Source: Cristatella mucedo
Taxonomy: Eukaryota; Bryozoa; Phylactolaemata; Cristatellidae
Direction of reading: 5' to 3'
Assembly: GCA_009760855.2 (NCBI GenBank)
Contig: WPIO01000039.1
Coordinates: 1,600,001-1,664,000, forward strand
DNA length: 64,000 nt
Below are positions 10,061 through 21,117 of the stretch, in pieces. A program made the translations under genes and the position numbers. The first letter of the stretch is position 1. The number at the start of each line of letters is the position of its first letter. The notes below the pieces were generated by a model. It was not told the origin of the DNA. It saw nothing but the letters and a program-made list of their open reading frames with translations, and did not search any database.

Positions 10061-10920
10061 GAGAGCAACGCAGCAAAGCCTGCAAGGCTCGGGTATGACA
10101 GGGAGCTACACTGATTGAAGGACACTGCTTTTTGGACTCACCCTTCCCCACCTTTGCTAGCGGTATCGTGGTGAGGGCATCGTGGGGATTGGGGTAGACT
10201 AGGCGCCTGTGCCCCAACACTAGGCGAGACGGAGATCAAAAACGTGACAATCTGAAGTCCGGACCGGCTGCCTGGCACTTTGGAAGTCGTCAATGTGTTA
10301 GCACTCAAAAGACGTGATAACCTGCTCGTGGACTGGCTGGTTGAATCAACAAAAGAGATGCGACGAGGCTGGCGGTTCGACATCGGAAAATCTGGTCTTC
10401 AAAGCCACCACCAAGCCGGGCTCATATCCGTGCGGCTGCACGAGGAGGGTGGTACGTTAGATCCAACAGTCATTGCTAATGGCAGCGAGGATCTTAATTA
10501 AAGCAGCTGGATGAGCAAGATTTCAAGGCCGCAAAGATGCAACGTCCATGAGGCGAGGGGTTCTCCTTCTGTTTGCCGCTTTTTCTACGAGCTGCCGGAC
10601 AAGGAATCCAAACGTTCGAGTTGCACTGAGAATATGAAGCGAAGTAGGGAATGTCCCAATGGGCATCCGAACGTCCAAAGCTGGCTTGCCACAGACAGAA
10701 GCCGCCTGATGTTGAAGACGCGGCAGGATGCCTACGAAATGGCTGGAGATTAAAGCACTCGCTGATGTTACGGACGATGCTCAGCCAGCAGCTGACATGC
10801 CTGATCCCGCATACGATAGCAGCGACAGTCTGCAGGCCAAGTGGCGTTCCCTTTAGCGGAGGCTATACCCCCCAGGACCCGTGCATCGCATCTCAAGCAT
10901 CTAAAGTATGCACGCAGTAA
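10061..10920 (+). other. Unassigned sequence with decayed-looking reading frames
   Basis: Downstream of the three-exon gene. Plus-strand frames 10280-10501, 10511-10753 and 10728-10856 (MPTKWLEIKALADVTDDAQP, acidic end) are consecutive but in different phases. It may be 3' UTR or a decayed gene. Confidence 0.25.
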
Positions 10921-11085
10921 TTGCATACGCGTAATCAGAGCGAATGTGCTGCTACTGTGAAGTCACAAAAGCCATCTTCAAATGGTGAATGAATGACGCG
11001 AAGCACCTTTTAAATGGATGGCTTTGGATTGTCCGTGCTGCATCTCTCCGACAAAACAAACTCATGCGCAAGCACATGCACTCAC

Positions 11086-11089
11086 ACAT

Positions 11090-11123
<34 letters not shown>

Positions 11124-11126
11124 TCG

Positions 11127-11178
<52 letters not shown>

Positions 11179-11182
11179 CACA
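11086..11182. repeat. (GCAC)n and (CA)n microsatellite
   Basis: CACGCACG repeats, then (CA)n. Confidence 0.95.
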
Positions 11183-11457
11183 GACTGCTGCTCAGGTGCT
11201 GCTGTTCTGTTGATGCTGGCACAGCTCTTACGTTTTGTGCTGCTGTTGGGCACCTGCAAATTCATGGTCTGCAGACCGCTGTCTTGGGTGAGCACCCTCG
11301 TATAATGCCTGCCCCACAGTAGCAGCGGGTCGCATCCGTCCACACTGCTCCGCGCTATGGTAAGGTTGCTGTGCATGCACGTTCCATCGTTTGTGCATAT
11401 CTGGCAGTGCATGCATGCATGCACGCACGTGCATACACGCATGCGCGAGTGTTAGCA

Positions 11458-11940
11458 GGGAGGGGATTTTCTTAAGGTCCACGGAGTTAAATTTAACTCA
11501 TTGCTCACGGTCTTGATTGCAAGAGGTCTGTATGCCTAAGCTGCCTACGACAGAGTCGCGAGCTTCGAAGGAGGAGGTGAGGTTATTTCATTAAAGCGGT
11601 CCGGGTGCATGTGTCCCTCCGTTATCAACCGACTGGCACTAGATGTCGCAAGATGTAATCACGTGAGAGCACCCACAATATGTCGCTGGTGTGTGTGTGT
11701 AAGGGTGCGGATTTTTTGAGATCCACGACGTTCGATTTAGCTCATTGCTGACAGTCTTGATGGCGAGAGTTCTTTTTGGCCTAAGCCGTGCCACACGGTG
11801 AGCTTCGGGGCGAGGATATCTCATTAAAGCAGTCCGAGTAAATTTGTTCCTCCGTTATCAATCGAGTGGCGCTAGGTGTCGTGCGATGTAATCATGTGAG
11901 AGTACCCGCGATGTCGCCACTTTTAAATTATGGATTAGAT
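11458..11940. repeat. Two-unit tandem repeat (about 235 bp)
   Basis: 11458-11690 and 11702-11930 align along their length (shared CTCATTGCT, CATTAAAGC, CTCCGTTATCAA, GATGTAATCA). Only the second unit has a close counterpart in arm B (20280-20490). The small minus-strand frame here (11639-11824) is shared with arm B. Confidence 0.7.
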
Positions 11941-12180
11941 ATACTCCGAGCGTCCCAACTGCTGTACTGAGGATATCTAATCCGGAGTTCAGAGAGCGGC
12001 GTACGCAGGACCAGCTCTGTCGATACCGAGCCTTTGCTCAGCTGGCAAAGGGGGGCGGAGTCTGTGCGAGCGAGCGCTCAATGGAGAGGCATCATTCGCC
12101 CTTGCTGCCTAAGCCCGGCGACTCTGACGATAGCTTAGAGATCGCCAGCACCGAAGAGCCAAGACGTCTACTTTCGGGTG
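11702..12180. repeat. Near-identical island in arm A (partner 20274-20752)
   Basis: I count only about four differences in roughly 480 bases, falling to about 96% over the next 240 and to a clearly diverged state after 12420; the left flank 11190-11390 is about 80%. It contains a TTTTAAA box, an inverted repeat (11932-11983), a GGGGCGG box near 12053 and an ATG-initiated frame at 12081. Either recent gene conversion or functional constraint. Confidence 0.75.
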
Positions 12181-12278
12181 GATTAGCCTTCCCTGCGAAG
12201 TTAGCTTTCGCAGCTTTCCTTACTTCACCGGTCACGAAAACTGAGGCGGCAGTAGTTGGAAGTAAGCTGCGGCTTTAA
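12081..12278 (+). CDS. Candidate short ORF in the conserved island (doubtful)
   Basis: 65 codons beginning MERHHSPLLPKPGDSDDSLE, downstream of a GC-box-like GGGGCGG and an inverted CCAAT (CTCAATGG). The first 34 codons are identical in arm B, but arm B then stops. A 56-base putative intron (12262-12317, GTAAGC to TTTTTTGCAG) could extend it by seven codons. No family recognised. The acidic Ser/Asp/Glu composition is protein-like, but conservation may only reflect recent conversion. Confidence 0.25.
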   Translation: MERHHSPLLPKPGDSDDSLEIASTEEPRRLLSGGLAFPAKLAFAAFLTSPVTKTEAAVVGSKLRL

Positions 12279-12545
12279 CAAGGACTTACCTTCTGCGCCG
12301 AGGGCTGTTTTTTGCAGCAGATGAAGGCCATGATAGGTGAAGGCTATGCAACCACGGACACTCGTATGTAAAATCTTTTGCTTGACACTTACTAGAACCC
12401 ACGGTTGCCACCAGTGTAGAAATACCGCAGCGACAGTGTGCAGTCAATCCAAAGGTGGCCCCCTTCCGCCCGCCAGACTTCCTCGGTACGCCAATAGTCT
12501 TGCGGGGCGAAGAGTTTCATAAAGAGCAGACTCTAAAGTGAAGTA

Positions 12546-13309
12546 GAGTCCATTCTCATTAGTCAGAGCCGAAAAAATGTGCAGCAAGTCACCATTTATA
12601 ACTTTTCAGCTGCTGGCTTCTGAAGAATTTTGCATGGGCCGCTGGTAGCTAAGGTGATCCCTACTTGACAGATTACCTTGGCTTACGAAGGGGAATCATC
12701 ACTGAAGATTAACCAGCCAGTTTGAGCTTGATTTGCCAAGAACAAGGCTGAGTGTCAGAGCGAAAATCCGATGTACTTAATGGAACAGGCAAACCGTTTG
12801 ACTACCACAAAAGCAACATTTCGTCCACACCTTGCATAAAAGATAAGCGACAAGATGCCTGTCACCAAAGTGACATCCAGCATCCAATTTCAGTGTTTGC
12901 TTTCGTATCAGAGGCTTTTTGAGATGTAGCACGCAAGTACTCCTACGTACCCGTACGGGTCGTCGGAAAATCGCGATTGGTAACAGCAAAGACGAGTTCG
13001 CTTAGAGTCAACTGATCAATCAGCACTGAGCCATGGCCCTAGGTGGGTACAGGCTCGCTGAAGTGTTGGGAGCTGCTATTTGACCTTCTGAGTGCCATTC
13101 AATTACCTCCTTCATTGGGTAGTGTGAAAAAACGAATCTTGCCACCGGTTTTCTAACATGCAAACATTCCACTTGAATACTTGGCGCCGTTACCACACGC
13201 CCTCTATCGAGTATTAGAGCCTCGACTGATCTAAGTAGTGCACTACCAGATTAATGTCCTTAACTGTGGTGCTGAGGGACTTTTGACACGGAAGATGTTG
13301 TTGAGACCT
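12546..13309. other. Unassigned sequence
   Basis: Right of duplication arm A. No frame above 70 codons and no recognisable element. Confidence 0.3.
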
Positions 13310-13850
13310 AGGCTGCTAATAATCAAAATTAGAATTTGGCTTACGGTGTAGTGGATTTCAGATTCAATTAGGGGCCACAGCATAAAAAAGTCTATGCGGT
13401 GGAATTCCGTCGCTAAACTCCGATAGCTGTTTTCTGTAAATTGTTATCAAAACTTTAGCTGCAAAACTCGTATCGTAAAGTGGCATCTGTATCGCAGTTC
13501 GAATATGTAGGGAGGCTGACTTTACTGGGCCAATCAATATTATACGTGAGATCGCGAAAAGGCGATCACATGAACTTTGGTGGGCTAAACTGAATCATTG
13601 ATTGCTATAATTTGCAATGAAAACAGCAGTTGTGCGAAGCTTTCGATAGAAATGGCAGCTGTATCGCAGTTTGAATACTTTGAGATGCCATTTGGGTCGG
13701 ACCATTAAAAGCCCTAGCAAGAAAACGCGAAAAGGCAATCCCATACAATTTATTGGGTAAACTTGGCATTAATGTTATCAATAACTTCGAATCAAAGCCG
13801 CCATTGAGCGACGTTTTTGTGGACATGGGTGCTGTATTGCCTTTTTAATG
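13310..13850. repeat. Three diverged tandem units, period about 172 bp
   Basis: Anchor TGGCATCTGTATCGCAGTT at 13481, TGGCAGCTGTATCGCAGTTT at 13653 and TGGGTGCTGTATTGCCTTTT at 13826; GCGAAAAGGCGATC and GCGAAAAGGCAATC recur at the same offset. Satellite-like relic. Confidence 0.65.
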
Positions 13851-13858
13851 TGTAAATA

Positions 13859-13900
13859 GGCTGGCTGACCCGGGCCACTTTAGGCCCGGGTCAGCCAGCC
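13859..13900. repeat. Perfect GC-rich hairpin (18-bp stem, 6-base loop)
   Basis: GGCTGGCTGACCCGGGCC at 13859-13876 and its exact reverse complement at 13883-13900, loop ACTTTA. It sits at the right edge of the 172-bp array. Function unknown. Confidence 0.9.
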
Positions 13901-14576
13901 AAGAAAGGCCTTGATTAAGCCCTCTTATTGCTTAGTTTATGAGGGTAGTGAAAAATTGTTGACTGTAGGACTCTCTCAGGTCAAGAGATTTGACTCCTCC
14001 GTTCTAATCTGATTAGGTTTAGAACCCGACCGAATGCAAACACTCAATACTTCTCGTCGGGTCCTTCAAAGGAAGGACCGATAGGCTCAGAGCGGCCGAT
14101 AGAGATATGGCAGACTCATTCAGATGAAATTTGGCCAGAACGCACAGCTCTCGTGTTGAATTACACATTTAACTTAAGCCGTTAATGCGGGGACAAGAAC
14201 GAAAAATTGCTGCTGCCAGCTTCAGCGTCTGTAGGACACAGTCACACACTTTTTTGGTCGTGTCATCTATGATCTGAATGAATCCGTTTTATGTTCTCGA
14301 GAAAATAGTCTCTGGCATTTAGTACAGAGTTTTACTTACCTGGAAATGGTTGCTTTTCAGCGCAGCTCTAAAGAGACCAGTGGAGAATGCGCGCCGCAGA
14401 CGTCACTGTGGCTCACAGGCGCAGAGAAAGGCGAGAGGAACTGATAGCAGCACGTGGCGCGGCAGCATTGCACAATACATACCGGTAGCGTATACTCGTG
14501 CAAAGGAGCTTCCGATGAAAGCAGGTCTCCTCAAGGGTGAGATAGGAGTAGATAAGGAAAGGTAAGAGAGACTGAG
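13901..14576. other. Unassigned sequence
   Basis: One 71-codon frame (14350-14565) without motifs; nothing else seen. Confidence 0.3.
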
Positions 14577-14769
14577 GGTCAAAGAGGAAGAGAGAAAGAG
14601 AGAGGAAGGAAGGTAGAGTTAGAGAGGGGGTGTGAGAGAGCTAGAGAGAAAAGAGAAAGAGAAAGAAACAAAGAGAAAAGAGAAAGAGAGAGGAAGGGGG
14701 AAAGAGAGAGATAGAAAAGAGAGAGAGAGAGAGAGAGAAAAAGAAAAGAGAAAGGAAGATTTTCTGCCC

Positions 14770-14808
<39 letters not shown>

Positions 14809-14980
14809 CGGACAGAAAATCTTCCTTTCTTTATATATATATATATATATACATATGTACATATATACACACACATAAATATATAGACATATATATAAAT
14901 ATATAACGTGTGTGTGTGTGTTTGTGTCTGTGTGCATGTGTGTGTGTGCGTGTGTGTGTGTGTGTGTGTGTGCGTGTTAA
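14577..14980. repeat. Compound (GA)n, (TA)n, (TG)n microsatellite
   Basis: Purine tract 14577-14757, palindrome-framed (TA)n, a second TA block at 14833-14895, and (TG)n to about 14972. Confidence 0.95.
14751..14828. repeat. (TA)n tract framed by 20-bp inverted repeats
   Basis: AAAGGAAGATTTTCTGCCCG at 14751-14770 and its complement (19/20) at 14809-14828, with (TA)n between. Confidence 0.9.
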
Positions 14981-16009
14981 CGTGCATAAGCATATGGACG
15001 TGAGTGCTTGTGTGTGCGGAGAAGAAATAGGAGCTGTGATGATCTCCATTATATGAGCTTGCCACTTATTTTGGAAGTAGGTACAACTATTGATGTCAAG
15101 GAGCTTTAGGCTACGCTTAGAAAAACTCAAAGGAATGGGATTCAAGTTCGTGAGTATCTCATTAAATGAATTGCTGCAAAAAATATACATTCACTCCGTT
15201 TGTGACTCAGCGAAGCCGTGACGACTAAATCGGCTACGACTTAAGGCGTAGTATGAAATCAGCCTCAATTCGTTTCAGGCAACCGGAAAAAGTATGAAGC
15301 ATACCTAGCTAAGTCAGAAGGACAGTCGAGTATGTGAGTAAGACTTTAAGAGCAGCATACGTATACAGCTAACAGAACGTGCTGAAGAATAAACGGGAGT
15401 TACAAAAAATTGAAATATTGAGCCTGAATTAGAGAAGGTACTATTAATAATAATGATGATAATAATAACACTTGATTAAGCGCCCTCAGGGAAATCAATC
15501 TCTTTCTAAGCATTTTAAAGTTGCTGCAAAGGAAGCGAGATCGAATAGTGAGTTGTATGGCTGTCAGAGCAAATGGGACATCATGTTATGTATATCCATC
15601 GTTCACGGTGGACCCGAGGGCAGTAGAGGCTTAGGCTGGAGCAGCAGTTCAGCCTGGTGTGAAGGAGCTAAGCTACTCTCGTTTGCCATTATTGGTCAAA
15701 ATTAAAGATTTTAAATTGTTTCCTTTAATTGTCGGAGCTACCACAGATCTTCCAGCAAAGGAAGCAAAGCTGAATTATTCGGACCTTAAAGTCTATCTAT
15801 CGCGGTAGTAGGCGATACTCTAACGTGAAGAAAGAAAAAGATTGGGCGGCTATCATTGTGAATTTAAGACCAACTGAAATTTCGTTAGAGCGATAGCCAA
15901 TTTTTATTGTTTTCGAAAGACTTTTCTGTTTATCAAGCAGAACTTCAAAAAGGTTTAAATTTAAGTTTAAGTATGGCTGTGCTACTGCCGATGAGGAGAG
16001 AAAAAGTCA
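14981..16009. other. Unassigned sequence around a LINE tail
   Basis: Apart from the LINE 3' end at 15443-15555, no gene or repeat recognised. Confidence 0.3.
15443..15555 (-). mobile_element. Family-1 LINE 3' end only
   Basis: (AAT)n-rich tail, CACTTGATTAAGCGCCCTCA, AATCTCTTTCTAAGC and GCTGCAAAGGAAG. Confidence 0.7.
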
Positions 16010-16282
16010 CCATTATTACAAATTCGTCAGCTTACGAGCTCTTTTGAGTTAGCATTAATCATAAATGAGCTAACAAAGCTTTCGTCAGAAATAAGGTTGG
16101 CTAATCCTACAAATCTGCTTGGCCGGCATATCTCATACAGCAATTGCAAGAAATATGGGTGTCACCAAGTGACTTTCGCGAGATGACACCACCATGACTT
16201 AAGCAGACAATTAAACCAACTTTATTCTTAAGTAACGTGAAAAATGTCTGGCTTAGTAAGCATAATTTCTATCACATTCAAG

Positions 16283-18272
16283 CCGGTCCTTGTATTCATG
16301 ACAGACACTTGAATGAGTGGTGGCGGACTAGCTGTACTCATGTATTGAAACTTCAAACTTAGCTAGTAACTTCCAGTCCGGTTTTATAGTTAATCACTCC
16401 ACTGAGTCAGCATTGCTTCGGGTGTATAATGACCTTATCAGGAATGCAGACTTGGGTAAGGCCTCTCTGCTTGTTTTACTTAATCTTTAGACAGATTTTG
16501 ATACAATTGATCACTAAGTTTGTCTTGAGGGCCTTTCATCTAGCCTGGGCACCACTGAAACATCTCCAAAAATCGTTCACGTCCTATCACAGTGGAAGGT
16601 TGCAGAGAATAAATTGATGTGATCGGACGAAGATCATCCGATGAATCGCTGAAGTACGGTGTACTTCAGGGGTCCGCGCTTGGTCCAGATATTTTCACGG
16701 TTTATACTCTCCCTCTAGCCGATGTGACTTCCTGGTGCAATCTAGGTTTTCACTTCTATGCACATGACACTCAGCTGTACGTTTTCTTTAATCCCTAACA
16801 GCTCTTGAGCACGTCGAATTCTTTTGATTCCCGTACTGCATGCATCATTGATGACATCCGCATATGGAGGGCAGCAAACTGTTTAAATTGAATGATGATA
16901 AAACCAACTTACTAGTTCAAGGGAAACCAAGTGTGATTGAGAAATCGGAAATATTAGTGCTCAAATTAGCACTGCCAAAATATGTCCTGTTACATCTGCA
17001 GATATCAAGGTTTCCTGTTCAAAGTAATGTAATTTACTGTATCTCCGTCTGTAACTCCACACAGCCACAGAGAATATGTGGGCTTTACGTAGGAGGTTTT
17101 TTGTATAGCACACTCACAGTCCAAATGGCTTTCGGTACGCATTCGGTAGCCATCAGACTTCATCTCACACAAAAATGAGAAGGTGGGAAGCAAAGCAGAG
17201 TCAAGAGCGCAGTTGAGGTAGTGATTATCATAGAAGAAGCATCCCAGGACGGTTGGAAAGGATGTGCCGTAGTCGGCAGCAGGAGAGTAGTTGTCGTTGC
17301 GTAAGAATTGTGGGAGCAAGTTCCACAGTCTAAAACCTACGGAGCCAAAGCTTCTATCACCAAAGGTCTTTTTGCGGAGGAATGGAACAGCTAATTTATT
17401 GTCCACCCACGACCTGAGGACGCGAAGATGTTGAAACTGGTGCAGCAGCTCAGATAGTTATGGAGGAGCCTTTCATTAGGCGACGCATAAGATCAGCAGT
17501 CGTCTGCCTACTTTCAGCTGCAAGGAATGGCAAAAATCTGAGCTAACTTAGACAGGGATACTATATCTGAATTGGTCCACGCATTCTTGAAAAACCGTCT
17601 TGACTTCTGTAACTGCTTGCTGTTCTACCGGTCTATGTGATCACGCACTTACAGTTGGTGCAAAAATCTGCAGCTAGGCATATCTGTCGTGAGTGTCCTA
17701 GTCGCCATATCAAAAAACCTCTCGCTAACCTGTAACGATACCCAGTCAAGCAGCGCATCGAATTTAAGTTTTTCACTCACTTTTAGGTCCCTTTATTCTT
17801 TGGCTCCAGCCTACCTATCAGACTCACTCCCCCACCGGGGTAAGCATCGCACCACCTGCTCTTCTGAATCAAATTGCTTAGCCACATCCGATAAAAACCC
17901 TAAATTCTTTAGAGATCATGCCTTTAACTCGTATGCTCTTAAGGCGAAGAGTTTACTCCCGACTGCAGTAACGATTTCTCTTACTTGGACGACATTGATA
18001 AATAAGTTACTATTGCATCTATTGTCGCAGCATTTAGTGGATCCGTGTGATTTGTCCTTTGTGTGTCTATGTGTGCTGACACTGTGCAGGCTGCCACTAA
18101 CTATATTGGCATCTGACTCTTGTGCATATAATCTCTAACCATACTGTGCTTGTAGGCATTATGGATGATACCACTAACTATTTGATCATTCTGTCTTTGC
18201 AGCACATGTAAAGAGCCCAGAAGGAGATTGAGTTCTCTGATGGCGCCATGCAACTGTGTTATTATTATTATT
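16283..18272 (+). mobile_element. Family-1 LINE, degenerate (arm B copy)
   Basis: Same RT segment as 2203-3800: ESALLRVYNDL, then FYAHDTQLY (YADD changed to YAHD), KLNDDKTNLLVQGKPSVI and the C-terminal LAPAYLSDSLPH with frameshifts. Ends with an ATT tail at 18272. Split by a family-2 insertion. Confidence 0.8.
17025..17463 (-). mobile_element. Family-2 LINE fragment nested in family-1 LINE
   Basis: Minus frame 17005-17406 reads DNKLAVPFLRKKTFGDRSFG and RLWNLLPQFLRNDNYSP, matching the family-2 copy at 56150-56965. Arm A lacks it (continuous at about 2920). Confidence 0.82.
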
Positions 18273-19466
18273 CAGACTAGGCTTGTGTAAGTCGTTACTT
18301 ATAGGTTACCCTGTCTATACAATAGGATGCTTACTGCCTTTGTAATACTCATCAGTTAGGTGTTTCAGTCGAGAACGGCCCAGTAACCACATTAGATTCC
18401 TGTTTACCAATCTGCAATGACTCCCCATCAAGTAGCGTATCGAGCTGCTGTCTATCGTCAAGATTAAGGCGGACGTATATCACCCGTCTTGTGACAATAC
18501 TCTCGTACTTTACTATTTCTCGTGCCACTACAGCATTGACAACGTCACAGTGCAAAAATGCGTTGCGACCAGGTGATTAAGCATATGATGTAGACTCTGG
18601 ATATGACCAGCATGTCGCAGAACCTTCTCTGTTGCATTGCGTATATCTACTTGTGATGTTAGTCGTCTGGGTTTCTTCCTTACCTTTCCTTATTACGTTT
18701 TAATTTAACCTATGGCTATGGCTGGCTGATCATGCTGCAAACGAAGTAAAGACCTTTAGACAACATGGTTTCACTTTCAAGGAAGAAATGTGGAAGATCT
18801 GCGAATTTGAAGCTTCGTAAAAATAAGAAGCACTGCCCAGCAAGCTTTTCTTGCTATCTGTAATAGGAAATCCCGGGCGGTTGGAGCTTCGTGAACCTAT
18901 AGTTGAAGCGTGTAGTGATTTGCTCTCGTTACTGAAGGATGCCTTGCCGCTGCGTTCGCTGAGTGACACTGCTGAAACTCAAGTGAGACGCGACTACGTC
19001 AACTAAGCAATCTAACGAAGTCGACTCCAAAATCAACCGACTAAGGCTATGCTTCGCTCAAAGTATGCCAGAAAGTAAGTTTTCGGTCTTGCAGTTCCGT
19101 AAACTTAAGACAGACTTGGAGCTTTTTTCTTAGCTTTTTTTCTAGCTTGGCTCCCATTAAGGAATAACGAAAGCAGAAAAAGAAAAAAAGGCAAGAAGAG
19201 GCGGCCTTGAGGATTTATGTAAGGAAGGAAGGGTTCGAGCAAAAAAAAGCGCAAGAGTAAAAACTGAAAGAGGTTGAGTGAAAAATTGAGCTAGAGAGAA
19301 GAAAGGCGTATCGAGGAGAGAAAAATACACAAAGAAAGAGAGAGAGTCCGTGTGTGTTTTTGTGTGTATGCTTGTGTGTGGGTGAGCAATCAAGAGAGAA
19401 TAAACAATCGAGAATGAGAGAGCGACTAAGAGAAAAAGAACTAAATGACGTACATTAATAACTATA

Positions 19467-19550
19467 ACAATGTTAGTAGTTTATTTGTATAGCGCACTAA
19501 CAAAACTTAATCTATATTTGTGCGCTTTGCACCATGCTGCAAGAGAAAAT
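19467..19550 (-). mobile_element. Family-1-like LINE 3' end (arm B)
   Basis: Counterpart of 7003-7085: TTGTATAGCGCACTAAC..TGTGCGCTTTGCACCATGCTGCAAG. Confidence 0.5.
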
Positions 19551-19604
19551 AGTATATACTGTAAAAGGGAGAAAGGAGAAGGTATATTTATGGTACATGT
19601 AGGT

Positions 19605-19731
19605 ATAGCCACCGAATGCGTACCGAAAGCCGCTTAGGCGGTGAGTGTGCTATACAAAACTCTCCTGCGTAACACCCACATGGTCTTTATGACTTTGTGG
19701 AATTACAGACGGAGATACATTACATTACATT
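19605..19731 (+). mobile_element. Family-2 LINE 3' end
   Basis: CCGAATGCGTACCGAAAGCC, AACTCTCCTGCGTAACACCC and GACGGAGATACATTACATTA; near-identical to 56834-56945, ending in an (ATTAC)n-like tail. Absent from arm A. Confidence 0.82.
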
Positions 19732-20273
19732 ATAACTATTTTGAGTTCATTAGCCTGTGGAATGCGATACGTCTAAAGCGTGCAATTTGTGAATACATAT
19801 AGGTAATCAAAGTGAAGGTTCTGCTACTTCGAAGTCACTAAAGCCATCTTCCATAGCAGTCCTCTTCCGTATGATGCTGGCGAACTATTGGCAATGACGT
19901 CAAACACTTTTAAATGGTAGGATTTCAATTGTCCGTGCTGGATCTCTTCCATATAAACATGCTCATGTAGACGCTTGCACGCACACACACAAACACAGAG
20001 GCAGCGACTGCTGGTCTAGCGCAGCTGTTCTGTTGATGCTGGCACGGCTCGCACTTTCGTGCTGCTGCTGCTGAGCACCTGCAAATTTATGGTCAGCAGA
20101 CCGCTGTCTTGGGTGAGCACCCTCCAATAATGCCTACCCCATAGCAGCGGCGGGTCGCACTCGCTCACACTGCTCCGAGCTATGTTGAGGTCACTGTATA
20201 TGAATGTGCACGCGTATGTGCATAGTTTTGTGTGCATATACGTACGCACGTGCATGCGTGCTGCTGTGCGTGT

Positions 20274-20752
20274 GTGAGGGTGCGGATTTTTTGAGATCCA
20301 CGACGTTCGATTTAGCTCATTGCTCACAGTCTTGATGGCGAGAGTTCTTTTTGGCCTAAGCTGTGCCACACGGTGAGCTTCGGGGCGAGGATATCTCATT
20401 AAAGCAGTCCGAGTAAATTTGTTCCTCCGTTATCAATCGAGTGGCGCTAGGTGTCGTGCGATGTAATCATGTGAGAGTACCCGCGATGTCGCCACTTTTA
20501 AATTGTGGATTAGATATCCTCCGAGCGTCCCAACTGCTGTACTGAGGATATCTAATCCGGAGTTCAGAGAGCGGCGTACGCAGGACCAGCTCTGTCGATA
20601 CCGAGCCTTTGCTCAGCTGGCAAAGGGGGGCGGAGTCTGTGCGAGCGAGCGCTCAATGGAGAGGCATCATTCGCCCTTGCTGCCTAAGCCCGGCGACTCT
20701 GACGATAGCTTAGAGATCGCCAGCACCGAAGAGCCAAGACGTCTACTTTCGG
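20274..20752. repeat. Near-identical island in arm B (partner 11702-12180)
   Basis: Counterpart of the arm A island. The inverted repeat is perfect here (20507-20521 with 20544-20558). The plus-strand frame from the ATG at 20656 meets a TAA at 20758, where arm A has TTA. Confidence 0.75.
20507..20558. repeat. Inverted repeat (15-bp arms, 22-base loop)
   Basis: GGATTAGATATCCTC and its exact complement. The arm A counterpart at 11932-11983 has one mismatch. About 10 bases downstream of a TTTTAAA box. Confidence 0.85.
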
Positions 20753-21117
20753 GTGGATAAGCCTTCCCTTCGAAGTTAGCTTTTGCAGCTTCACTTACTT
20801 CACTGGTCACGAAAACTGAGGCGGCAGTAGTTGGAAGTAAGCTGCGGCTTTAACAAGGACTTACCTTCTGCGCCGAGGGCTGTTTTTTGCAGCAGATGAA
20901 GGCCATGGTAGGTGAAGGCTATGCAACCATGGACACTCGTATGTAAAATCTTTTGCTTGACACTTACTAGACCCCGCGGTTGCCACCAGTGTAGAAATAC
21001 CGCAGCGAAAGTGTGCGAGACAGTCAGCCCAAAGAGAGGCCACTCCTGCCCGCAAGCCTTTCTCGGTACGCCATTGGTCTTTCGTGGCGAAGAGTTTTAT
21101 AGAGAGCAGACTATAAG

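Larger units (their letters stand above)
738..12545 (+). repeat. Segmental duplication arm A (partner 16010-21117)
   Basis: Colinear, same-strand similarity by eye: 1989-2240 with 16064-16330, the LINE remnant 2203-3800 with 16283-18272, 3800-4235 and 6141-7400 with 18272-19770, and 10920-12545 with 19790-21115. Most is clearly diverged, with indels. Arm A alone carries the LINE at 738-1983, the LTR element, a SINE, and 7.4-10.9 kb including the three-exon gene. Left edge uncertain, about 710. Confidence 0.8.
16010..21117 (+). repeat. Segmental duplication arm B (partner 738-12545)
   Basis: Shorter arm. It lacks the LTR insertion (intact target at 18715-18719), the 738-1983 LINE and the 3.5-kb gene-bearing segment (junction near 19770-19790). 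It has its own later insertions: a family-2 LINE at 17025-17463, a LINE 3' end at 19605-19731 and a hAT element at its right edge. Confidence 0.8.
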
